From contig JAJPXI010000152.1 of NCBI GenBank assembly GCA_021205585.1, positions 1 through 14,090 on the forward strand: a stretch of 14,090 bases of DNA. The letters are read 5' to 3'. Positions 1-6,437 of the stretch are shown piece after piece. The position numbers and the translations under genes are program-made. Each line of letters begins with the position of its first letter. The stretch's first letter is position 1. The notes beneath the pieces are model-generated. The model saw only the letters and a program-made list of their open reading frames with translations, was not told the DNA's origin and did no database searches. The stretch comes from Oscillospiraceae bacterium. Its GTDB lineage: Bacteria > Bacillota > Clostridia > Oscillospirales > Oscillospiraceae.

Positions 1-1
1 C

Positions 2-538
2 CTCCAGCTGGGGGTGGGATACGACATCGTGCCCCAGGTAAAACTGGGCGGGATACCCGTCTCCTCCACCTGCGTACGCTCCCTGCTGGTTCAGGGGGAT
101 ATGGAGGGGGCCGCCGCGTTTATGGGGCACCCCTTCTGCCTGACCGGCCAGGTGGGCCACGGGAAAAAGCTGGGTTCCCGGCTGGGCTTTCCCACCCTGA
201 ACCTGCGTCTGCCCGAGGGCAGCGTGGTTCCCCCCTTCGGGGTCTACATCGCCCAGGTCTGGGCGGACGGCCGGGTCTACCCCACCGCCGCCAACCTGGG
301 GGTGCGCCCCACCCTGGACGACGGGGGGGACGTGACGGCGGAGGGCACCCTGCTGGACTTTCAGGGGAACCTGTACGGAAAGACCGTCCGCATGGAGTTT
401 TTGCGCTTTCTGCGCCCGGAGCGCAAATTCGACGGTCTGGAGGGCCTGCGCGCCCAGGTGTTTCGGGATATCCAGGCCACACGGGACTTTTTCACCCGCA
501 CGGAGGACGCCGGAAAAATCGATACCAATTCTTGTTAA
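2..538 (+). CDS. ribF: Bifunctional riboflavin kinase/FMN adenylyltransferase RibF, 3' part only
   Basis: The reading frame is open from the first bases of the window, so the start lies upstream and the GTG at 14 is not the true start. The visible part begins at the end of the FAD synthetase domain: SSTCVRSLL matches the conserved SSTxxR segment. It then covers the whole riboflavin kinase domain, with GSRLGFPTLNL (the GFPTxN ATP/flavin-binding motif), GVYIAQV, NLGVRPT, and an acidic/aromatic stretch LLDFQGNLYGKTVRMEF followed by FLRPERKF. The family makes FMN from riboflavin and ATP, then FAD from FMN and ATP, in the cytoplasm. The C-terminus looks complete, ending shortly after the usual final helix (QVFRDIQATRDFF). 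In Firmicutes ribF often follows truB/rbfA, which would lie to the left. The function is clear from motifs; only the length of the missing N-terminus is unknown. Confidence 0.93.
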   Translation, partial: LQLGVGYDIVPQVKLGGIPVSSTCVRSLLVQGDMEGAAAFMGHPFCLTGQVGHGKKLGSRLGFPTLNLRLPEGSVVPPFGVYIAQVWADGRVYPTAANLGVRPTLDDGGDVTAEGTLLDFQGNLYGKTVRMEFLRFLRPERKFDGLEGLRAQVFRDIQATRDFFTRTEDAGKIDTNSC

Positions 539-604
539 ACGGCGCAAATGTATTTTTTATAACACGCAGCGCATTGAGAACCAGTATGAAATGGAGGAGA
601 GCAT

Positions 605-853
605 ATGAAATTGACCTATACGCCCAAAGGGGTCTGCTCCCGGCAGATGACCGTGGAGGCCGAAAACGGCAGGATTACCGACGTGCAGGTGGTGGGCGGC
701 TGCAACGGAAACCTGAAGGGAATTGCCAGCCTGCTCAAGGGGATGGAGGTGGACCAGGCCATCGCCCGGCTGGAGGGCATCCGCTGCGGCGGCAAGCCCA
801 CATCCTGCCCCGACCAGATCGCCTGCGCCCTGAAACAGCTCAGGGAGCTTTGA
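605..853 (+). CDS. TSCPD domain protein, TIGR03905-type, 82 aa
   Basis: This small, probably cytoplasmic protein has five cysteines (C11, C33, C61, C68, C74) and the signature CGGKPTSCPDQIA at residues 61-73, which contains the TSCPD motif that names the domain. The same domain occurs at the C-terminus of some B12-dependent ribonucleotide reductases, where cysteines help with re-reduction or metal binding. The stand-alone versions common in Clostridia have no established function, so none is assigned. The ATG at 605 is supported by GGAGGAGA at 593-600. The 66 bp after ribF contain only a poor promoter candidate (TTGTTA at 532 and TATAAC at 558, spaced 20), so co-transcription with ribF is as likely. 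It is followed by a hairpin terminator at 875-923. Confidence 0.85.
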   Translation: MKLTYTPKGVCSRQMTVEAENGRITDVQVVGGCNGNLKGIASLLKGMEVDQAIARLEGIRCGGKPTSCPDQIACALKQLREL

Positions 854-874
854 AGGGCAGAAAGCAGAAAACAG

Positions 875-923
875 AAAACGTCCTGCGGCGGAGCATTCTT
901 TGTGCCCGCCCAGGGCGTTTTTT
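875..923. terminator. Bidirectional intrinsic terminator between converging operons
   Basis: The arms are 875-891 and 906-921. AAAACG at 875-880 pairs with CGTTTT at 916-921, TCCTG at 881-885 pairs with CAGGG (one G-T wobble), C886 is bulged, and GGCGG at 887-891 pairs with CCGCC at 906-910. The loop has 14 bases. On the plus strand six Ts follow (918-923). On the minus strand the AAAA at 875-878 gives a U-run. It lies 22 bp after the TSCPD gene and 39 bp after atpC, which converge here, so it can serve both transcripts. Confidence 0.82.
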
Positions 924-961
924 CTTCAGATGCCGTAGGCAAACCGAATCGGCGTTTCCTT

Positions 962-1372
962 TTATTGCCCCGCGTGGTTTTTCACCCGCAGGCGGTTGAG
1001 CGCCCGGGACAGGGAGGCCTGGGCGGTGTGGTACTCCTGCATGCTGCGCTTTTGCAGAAGGGCCTCTTTCGCGGCGGCGGCGTCCTGGAGGGCCCGGTTC
1101 ATGTCGATGTCCTCCGGGCGCTCGGCGGTGTCCACCAGCACCAGCACCCGGCCCCCCTCCACCTTCAGCAGACCGGAGGAGACGGCGGCCATGCGCTTGG
1201 GCTGGTCGGGGACGGTGTAGGACAGGGGGCCGGGGCGGATGGCGGTAATCAGATTGCTGTGGCCGGCCTGGATGCCGTACAGCCCATCCACTGTGGGCAC
1301 CACCAGGGACACGCAGGGCCCCTCGTAAAAGGAACTGCCGCAGGCCAGAATCGCCACATGAAATTCACGCAT
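962..1372 (-). CDS. atpC: F1Fo ATP synthase subunit epsilon
   Basis: The protein has 136 aa, the usual epsilon length. Residues 1-85 form the expected beta-sandwich domain, with the conserved stretch DGLYGIQAGHSNLITAI at 29-45. Residues 88-132 form the helical hairpin that contacts gamma and can inhibit rotation. IDMNRA at 89-94 fits the I(L)DxxRA ATP-binding motif described for the Bacillus PS3 epsilon, which suggests that ATP could hold the inhibitory helices down. It is the last gene of the operon. Its ATG lies 12 bp after the atpD stop, and its ribosome binding site (TAAGGGGAG) overlaps that TAA stop, so translation is probably coupled to beta. Part of the peripheral F1 sector, on the cytoplasmic side of the membrane. 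Confidence 0.95.
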   Translation of the reverse strand: MREFHVAILACGSSFYEGPCVSLVVPTVDGLYGIQAGHSNLITAIRPGPLSYTVPDQPKRMAAVSSGLLKVEGGRVLVLVDTAERPEDIDMNRALQDAAAAKEALLQKRSMQEYHTAQASLSRALNRLRVKNHAGQ

Positions 1373-1384
1373 AGCGCTCTCCCC

Positions 1385-2782
1385 TTACTCACCCTGGAGC
1401 TGTTTGGCCTTGGCCAGCACGTCCTCCAGGCCGCCCACATTGTAGAAAGCGGCCTCCGGCAGCTCGTCCAGCTCCCCGTTCAAAATGGCCTGGAAGCCCT
1501 GGATGGTCTTTTCCACCGGGACGTACACGCCGGGCACGCCGGTGAACTTCTCCGCCACATGGAAGGGCTGGGACAAAAAGCGCTGGAGCTTTCTGGCCCG
1601 CTGAACCGTCAGCTTATCCTCGTCGCTCAGCTCGTCCATGCCCAAAATGGCGATGATGTCCTGAAGCTCGTTGTACTTTTGCAGGGTCTCCTGCACCCGC
1701 CGGGCCGTCTGGTAGTGCTCCTGGCCCACGATGTCGGCCTCCAGGATACGGGAGGTGGAGGACAGGGGATCCACGGCGGGGTAGATGCCCTGCTCGGCGA
1801 TGCGGCGGCTGAGGACGGTGGTGGCGTCCAGGTGGGAGAAGGTGGTGGCCGGGGCGGGGTCGGTCAAATCGTCCGCCGGAACGTAGACCGCCTGCACGGA
1901 GGTGACCGAGCCGGTGACGGTGGAGGTGATGCGCTCCTGGAGCGCGCCCATCTCCTCGGCCAGGGTGGGCTGGTAGCCCACGGCGGAGGGCATCCGCCCC
2001 AGCAGGGTAGATACCTCGCTGCCCGCCTGGACGAAGCGGAAGATATTGTCGATGAACAGCAGCACGTCCTGGTTCTGGGCGTCCCGGAAGTACTCGGCCA
2101 TGGTCAGGCCCGACAGGGCCACCCGCATCCGCACGCCGGGGGACTCGTTCATCTGGCCGAACACCAGGGCGGTTTTGGCCGAAACGCCGCTCTCCCGCAT
2201 CTCCTTCCACAGATCGTTGCCCTCCCGGCTGCGCTCACCTACGCCGGTGAAGATGGAGCAGCCGCCGTGCTCGGTGGCCACATTGTGGATCAGCTCCTGG
2301 ATCAGCACGGTTTTGCCCACACCGGCGCCGCCGAACAGGCCGATTTTGCCCCCCTTGGGGTAGGGCTCCAGCAGGTCGATGACCTTAATGCCGGTCTCCA
2401 GAATGTCCACCACCGGGCGCTGCTCCTGGAAGGAGGGGGGCGCGCGGTGGATGGGGCGGCTCTCCCCGCCCGCGGGCAGAGGGCCCTCCCCGTCGATGGG
2501 CTGGCCCAGCACATTGAACACCCGGCCCAGCACCTGGTCGCCTACCGGCACCTGGATGCCGCTGCCATCGCCCCGGACGTCCATGCCCCGGGCCAGGCCC
2601 TCGCTCTGGGCCAGCATAATGCAGCGAACCGTGTCGTGCCCCACATGCTGGGCCACCTCCATAATCCGCTCCTCCCCGTCTACCGTCACGGACAGGGCCT
2701 CCCGGATCCGGGGCAGCTGGTCGGGCGGAAACACGCAGTCCACCACTGGGCCGGATACGGCTATCACTTTTCCTGTGCGCAA
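1385..2782 (-). CDS. atpD: F1Fo ATP synthase subunit beta (catalytic)
   Basis: The protein has 465 aa, typical for beta. Walker A is GGAGVGKT at 151-158. The catalytic glutamate lies in GERSREGNDL (E183), LLFIDNIFRF at 241-250 is the Walker B region, and the DELSEED-like loop is DELSDED at 383-389. It makes ATP from ADP and phosphate, or hydrolyses ATP, at three sites in F1. The start is an unusual TTG at 2782-2780: no ATG or GTG fits the frame there, and a perfect AAGGAGG lies 8 bases upstream (plus-strand 2791-2797). The first residues MRTGKVIAVSGPVVD match the normal beta N-terminus. The 55-bp gap after atpG holds a hairpin (2811-2839). All key residues seen are intact. Confidence 0.98.
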   Translation of the reverse strand: MRTGKVIAVSGPVVDCVFPPDQLPRIREALSVTVDGEERIMEVAQHVGHDTVRCIMLAQSEGLARGMDVRGDGSGIQVPVGDQVLGRVFNVLGQPIDGEGPLPAGGESRPIHRAPPSFQEQRPVVDILETGIKVIDLLEPYPKGGKIGLFGGAGVGKTVLIQELIHNVATEHGGCSIFTGVGERSREGNDLWKEMRESGVSAKTALVFGQMNESPGVRMRVALSGLTMAEYFRDAQNQDVLLFIDNIFRFVQAGSEVSTLLGRMPSAVGYQPTLAEEMGALQERITSTVTGSVTSVQAVYVPADDLTDPAPATTFSHLDATTVLSRRIAEQGIYPAVDPLSSTSRILEADIVGQEHYQTARRVQETLQKYNELQDIIAILGMDELSDEDKLTVQRARKLQRFLSQPFHVAEKFTGVPGVYVPVEKTIQGFQAILNGELDELPEAAFYNVGGLEDVLAKAKQLQGE

Positions 2783-2790
2783 GGATATTC

Positions 2791-2797
2791 CCTCCTT
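2791..2797 (-). promoter_or_regulatory. Perfect Shine-Dalgarno that fixes the TTG start of atpD
   Basis: On the minus strand the bases read AAGGAGG, followed by an 8-base spacer and TTG. This is the best ribosome binding site in the atp operon. It is what supports TTG as the start codon of the beta subunit. Confidence 0.85.
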
Positions 2798-2810
2798 GAT
2801 TGTTGATTCA

Positions 2811-2839
2811 AAGGCGGCGGATGTTTACCGCGCCGCCTT
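2811..2839 (-). other. Intercistronic stem-loop between atpG and atpD
   Basis: On the minus strand AAGGCGGC pairs with GCCGCCTT, extended by GG/CC across a 2-base bulge, with the 7-base loop TAAACAT. The first arm overlaps the TAA stop of atpG. No real U-run follows, so it is unlikely to end transcription. It may act in mRNA processing, stability, or in setting beta translation apart from gamma. The structure is read by eye, and its role is inferred. Confidence 0.55.
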
Positions 2840-3737
2840 ACCGCTGCGCCTTGCTCTGCCTGAGGGCCTTGACGCCGGAGGAGACCTCTGTGATCTCCTG
2901 GGTGATGGCGGCCTGGCGGACCCGGTTATACCGCAGAGAAAGATCGTCCAGCAGGTCCTGGGCGTTGCGGTTGGCCGCGTCCATGGCCGTCATGCGGGCG
3001 TTCTGTTCGCTGCAAAAGCTGTCGACCAGAGCGCCGTAGATAAAGCCGTGGATATAGCTCTCCATCATGTTGTCCAGCACGGCGGTGATGGAGGGGGTGA
3101 ACTCAAAGGGCCGCGTCACCTCCGGCTCGTCCTCCGGCGGAGTGGCGAACTGGAGATGGTGGAAGGGCAGCAGCCGGGTGGACCGGGCCTCGGTGACCAG
3201 GCTGTTTTTCATGTCGGTGTAGACCACGAAGAGCTTGTCGATCTCCCCCCGGTTGTACAGCCCCAGCAGCAGCGCGCCGATCTCTCTGGCCCGGTGCAGG
3301 GTGGGGTTTTGGGCGGTGTACAAAAAACTGTGGGCCACGGGGATGCCCTTTTGCTGGAAGTATCTCCGGCCGTACTCCCCCACCACAAACAGCTTCATGG
3401 GGGCGCACTCAGCCCGCAGGCGCTCGGCCTCTTTGATGACGTTTTGGTTATACGCTCCGGCCAGGCCCTTGTCGGCGGTAATCACCAGGCAGGCGCTGGC
3501 CCCGTCCAGCCTCTGCACCCCCTCCCGGGGGAAAAAGTACTTGTTGTCCACATGGCCGGCCGTGCGGAACACCCGCTTGATTTCCCCCTGGAGGGCGTTG
3601 AAATAGGGGCGGGTGCCCTCCAGCTCGGCTCTGGCCCGGCGCATTTTGGTGGAGGCGATCAGGTACATGGCGTTGGTGATCTTCTTGGTGTCCTGAACGC
3701 TTTTAATCCGGTCCTTGATCTCCTTGGTGTTAGCCAT
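2838..3737 (-). CDS. atpG: F1Fo ATP synthase subunit gamma (central stalk)
   Basis: The protein has 299 aa, a normal gamma length. The N-terminal helix shows the family pattern MANTKEIKDRIKSVQDTKKI followed by TNAMYLIASTKMRRA. The C-terminal helix near 257-299 (NAQDLLDDLSLRYNRVRQAAITQEI...) contains the conserved RQAxITxEIxE motif that forms the rotating coiled coil in the alpha3beta3 ring. The middle has the usual Rossmann-like part (VITADKGLAGAYN). The ATG at 3737 overlaps the end of atpA by 8 bases, and AAGGA lies just upstream inside atpA, so translation is probably coupled. Gamma links c-ring rotation to the catalytic sites. Confidence 0.96.
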   Translation of the reverse strand: MANTKEIKDRIKSVQDTKKITNAMYLIASTKMRRARAELEGTRPYFNALQGEIKRVFRTAGHVDNKYFFPREGVQRLDGASACLVITADKGLAGAYNQNVIKEAERLRAECAPMKLFVVGEYGRRYFQQKGIPVAHSFLYTAQNPTLHRAREIGALLLGLYNRGEIDKLFVVYTDMKNSLVTEARSTRLLPFHHLQFATPPEDEPEVTRPFEFTPSITAVLDNMMESYIHGFIYGALVDSFCSEQNARMTAMDAANRNAQDLLDDLSLRYNRVRQAAITQEITEVSSGVKALRQSKAQR

Positions 3738-5523
3738 TTTCCTTCACCGCCGCCAGCTTGCTCTGGTATCTGCGCACCATGTCCAGAATGCGCTCCCGCT
3801 GCTCCTGGGTCAGCTTGGCCCCCACGTCCTCGATCTCCTGGCACAGCTCCGGAATCTGCCGCTCGGCAAAGTCCAGCAGACCGTCCCGGAAGGCGCTCAG
3901 TTCCTCCAGAGGTACGTCCTGCATGGCGTGGGACAGGGCGGCCACCAGTAGGATGACCTGCTGGTGCATTTTCAGGGGGTGGTACTGCTCCTGCCGCAGC
4001 AGGCGCATCAGGCTCTGGCCGTAGGCCAGCTGGCCCTTGGTGTTGTCGTCCAGGTCGCTGGAGAACTGGGTGAACACCTCCATCTCCCGGTACTGGGCCA
4101 AATCCAGCCGCAGGGTGCCCACGGCGGACTTCATGGCCTTGGTCTGGGCGTCGCCCCCCACACGGGAGACCGACAGGCCCACGTTCACCGCCGGGCGCTG
4201 GCCGGAGAAGAACAGGTCGCTCTCCAGGAAAATCTGCCCGTCGGTGATGGAGATGATGTTGGTGGGGATATAGGCCGACACGTCCCCCGCCTGGGTCTCC
4301 ACAATGGGCAGGGCGGTCATGCTGCCGCCCCCCCGCTCCTCCGACAGGCGGGCCGCCCGCTCCAGCAGGCGGGAGTGGAGGTAAAACACGTCGCCGGGGT
4401 AGGCCTCCCGCCCGGGGGAGCGCTCCAGCAGCAGGCTCATGGACCGGTAGGCCACGGCGTGCTTGGACAGATCGTCGTACACGATCAGCACATCCCGGCC
4501 CTGATTCATAAAATACTCCCCCAGGGCGCAGCCGGAATAGGGGGCGATGTACTGCACCGGGGCCGGGTCTCCGGCGGTGGCGGCCACCACCACGGTGTAT
4601 TTCAGCGCGTCGTGCCGGCGCAGGGTTTCCACCAGCTGGGCCACAGAGCTGGCCTTCTGGCCGATGGCCACATAGATGCACACCACGTCCCGGTCCCTTT
4701 GGTTGAGAATGGTGTCCAGGGCGATGGCGGTTTTGCCGGTCTGCCGGTCGCCGATAATCAGCTCCCGCTGGCCCCGGCCGATGGGGAACATGGCGTCGAT
4801 GGTCAAAAGGCCGGTCTCCATGGGGGTGTCCACCGGCTGGCGGTCGATGATGCCGGGGGCAGGGGACTCGATGGGGCGGAACTCCTCGGAGGGGATGGCC
4901 CCCAGGCCGTCCAGAGGGCTGCCCAGGGGGCCGATGACCCGGCCCAGAAAGCCCTCGCCCACGGGCAGGCCCGCGGTGGCCTTGGTTCGGCAGGCCAGGC
5001 TGCCGGAGGTGATCTCCCCGTCGTCCCCAAAGAGGATGCAGCCCACATGGTCGGGGCTCAGGCTCTGAACCATGCCCCGCACGCCGCAGTCGAACAGGAT
5101 GATCTCCCCGTAAAAGCACCGCTCCAGGCCGGACAGGGTGGCAATCCCGTCTCCCACGGTCAGCACGGTGCCCACCTCTCTGGGCTCCGCCTTGGCCCGG
5201 AAGTTGGCGGCGGTGTCCCTCAGCAGGGGGATCACATCGGGGCCGGCGGACAGCCCGTCTACGATCTCCTCCTTCAGCTGGGCGGTTTTCCCCTGGGTGG
5301 TCCAGTCGTACACGCTGCCCAGGCTCCACCGGTCTACGTCGGTGCCCACCTCGATGCGAAAGCCGTTTGTCAGCTTCTCGTCCTGCTTCCACACCAGCTT
5401 GACGGGGGCCTCGTACTCCCCCTCTAAAAACTTTGTCAGTCGCTCATACTGCTTTTGGGTCGGCTCCTTGGCACAGTGGATAAATGCCTGGGTGCGCACC
5501 CGTTTGATCTCATGCTCCATCAT
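3730..5523 (-). CDS. atpA: F1 alpha subunit with an N-terminal delta C-terminal-domain fusion
   Basis: The protein has 597 aa, whereas alpha is usually near 500. From about residue 115 it is a normal alpha: REVGTVLTVGDGIA, Walker A GDRQTGKT at 258-265, LIVYDDLSKHAVAYR, and the arginine finger R454 in SVSRVGG. Residues from about 8 to 86 are extra and read like the C-terminal domain of delta: a helix with QKQYERLTKFLEGEY, then VKLVWKQDEKLTNGFRIEVG at 41-60, which matches the delta signature (x-D-x-x-L-x-x-G-F-x-I-x-V-G), then VYDWTTQGKTAQL at 71-83. Residues 87-114 look like alpha's own N-terminal helix. The operon has no separate delta gene between atpF and atpA, its usual place. The start is ATG 5523 or ATG 5520; the first overlaps the atpF stop as ATGA, so coupling is likely. 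The fusion is one uninterrupted frame. The alpha identity is certain; the delta origin of the extension rests on motif reading. Confidence 0.95.
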   Translation of the reverse strand: MMEHEIKRVRTQAFIHCAKEPTQKQYERLTKFLEGEYEAPVKLVWKQDEKLTNGFRIEVGTDVDRWSLGSVYDWTTQGKTAQLKEEIVDGLSAGPDVIPLLRDTAANFRAKAEPREVGTVLTVGDGIATLSGLERCFYGEIILFDCGVRGMVQSLSPDHVGCILFGDDGEITSGSLACRTKATAGLPVGEGFLGRVIGPLGSPLDGLGAIPSEEFRPIESPAPGIIDRQPVDTPMETGLLTIDAMFPIGRGQRELIIGDRQTGKTAIALDTILNQRDRDVVCIYVAIGQKASSVAQLVETLRRHDALKYTVVVAATAGDPAPVQYIAPYSGCALGEYFMNQGRDVLIVYDDLSKHAVAYRSMSLLLERSPGREAYPGDVFYLHSRLLERAARLSEERGGGSMTALPIVETQAGDVSAYIPTNIISITDGQIFLESDLFFSGQRPAVNVGLSVSRVGGDAQTKAMKSAVGTLRLDLAQYREMEVFTQFSSDLDDNTKGQLAYGQSLMRLLRQEQYHPLKMHQQVILLVAALSHAMQDVPLEELSAFRDGLLDFAERQIPELCQEIEDVGAKLTQEQRERILDMVRRYQSKLAAVKENG

Positions 5524-6002
5524 GGCTGCTGCCCTTCTACCTGGTCAAGGAAATCGTTGATGGGGTCGCCCGTTTTGGAGGCCAGCAGGTTGTCGATGGC
5601 CTGGGAGATGATTCCCTCGATCTCCCCGCCGGCCTGCTGGAGGATGCGCTCCTTCTCGGCCTGGGCCTCCTTTTTGGCCCGCTCCAGCACCTGCTGGCGC
5701 TGCTCCTCCGCCTGGGCCAGGCGCTGCTTGGCGGCGGCATCGGCCTCGGTCATGGCCTGGGCCTTCAGCTTGCCCAGCTCCACCTCGCTGTCCTTGAGCT
5801 GCTGCTCATACTGGTTCTTCAGCCCGGCGGCCTCCTCCAGCTTCTCCTGGGCCGTCTGGGCCATCTCGTGGTAATGGGCTTGCCGGGAATCCATAAACTT
5901 CTTCACCGGCTTATATAGCAGCAGATACAGTCCCCCCGCCAGAATGACGAAATTCATCAGGTGCAGCAGGATCTGCTGCCAGTCGATATTCAGTGGAACC
6001 AT
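5520..6002 (-). CDS. atpF: F1Fo ATP synthase subunit b (peripheral stalk)
   Basis: The protein has 160 aa, with one N-terminal membrane segment (about 11-30, ILLHLMNFVILAGGLYLLLY) followed by a long charged alpha-helix rich in E, K, Q and A, typical of the b coiled coil. It anchors the stator: the membrane part contacts subunit a and the C-terminus holds delta. The open frame allows a GTG at 6005, but ATG 6002 is preferred because AAAGGCGG, overlapping the atpE stop, sits at a better distance. There is only one b gene, with no b/b' pair. The C-terminus ends normally and shows no delta extension, unlike the b-delta fusion of mycobacteria. Its stop overlaps the atpA start. Confidence 0.94.
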   Translation of the reverse strand: MVPLNIDWQQILLHLMNFVILAGGLYLLLYKPVKKFMDSRQAHYHEMAQTAQEKLEEAAGLKNQYEQQLKDSEVELGKLKAQAMTEADAAAKQRLAQAEEQRQQVLERAKKEAQAEKERILQQAGGEIEGIISQAIDNLLASKTGDPINDFLDQVEGQQP

Positions 6003-6014
6003 CACACACCGCCT

Positions 6015-6383
6015 TTACAGGACAAATATGATTAAGATCGCGATAATCAGGGCGTAAATAATTGCGGTTTCGATAAACACCAGGCCCAGCATCAGAGTGG
6101 TGCGCAGCTTGCCCTCAGCCTCCGGCTGGCGGGCGATGCCCTCAGAGGTTTTGGCAATGGCGATACCCATGGCAACGGCGCCGCCCAGGGCGGCCAGGCC
6201 GATGGCGACACCGGCGGCGATAGCCTTGGCGCCGGTAGAGTCCTCCTCCTGGGTCTCCTCGGTGGTCACCGCGCTGCTCTGGTCGGTTATGTCATCCGGT
6301 GCGGCAAAGGCGGTGGCGCTCAAGGCCCCCAGGGCCAGAACCACCAGCAGCAGCAGGGCAAATACCCGTTTCATTTTGTTCAT
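6015..6383 (-). CDS. atpE: F1Fo ATP synthase subunit c with signal-like leader
   Basis: The protein has 122 aa; c is normally 70-90. Residues 1-28 look like a signal peptide: a basic start (MNKMKR), a hydrophobic core (VFALLLLVVLALGAL) and ATAFA-A as a possible cleavage site. A 23-residue acidic, Ser/Thr-rich linker follows (about 29-51). The remaining part, 52-122, is a standard c hairpin: a glycine/alanine-rich first helix, the polar loop ARQPE at 84-88, and the ion-carrying glutamate E105 in VFIETAIIY in the second helix. The c subunits form the membrane rotor ring. The start is supported by GGAGGAA upstream of ATG 6383. The residue facing the ion site in helix 1 is M72, where sodium-type rings usually have Q. 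The leader is clear; whether it is cleaved is not known. Confidence 0.95.
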   Translation of the reverse strand: MNKMKRVFALLLLVVLALGALSATAFAAPDDITDQSSAVTTEETQEEDSTGAKAIAAGVAIGLAALGGAVAMGIAIAKTSEGIARQPEAEGKLRTTLMLGLVFIETAIIYALIIAILIIFVL

Positions 6384-6437
6384 AATTGATTCCTCCAGAC
6401 AAAATTGAATTGATTCCGCGTCAGGGCTGTCCAGGAC

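Noticed and set aside
902..2806. 634-codon open frame on the plus strand
   Set aside because: It lies exactly antisense to atpC and atpD, is rich in H, G, L and Q in the way mirrored GC-rich genes are, and shows no domain.
3659..5392. 577-codon frame on the minus strand, shifted relative to atpA
   Set aside because: Its translation is almost all R, G, P and H, a typical out-of-frame product of a GC-rich gene; atpA explains the region fully.
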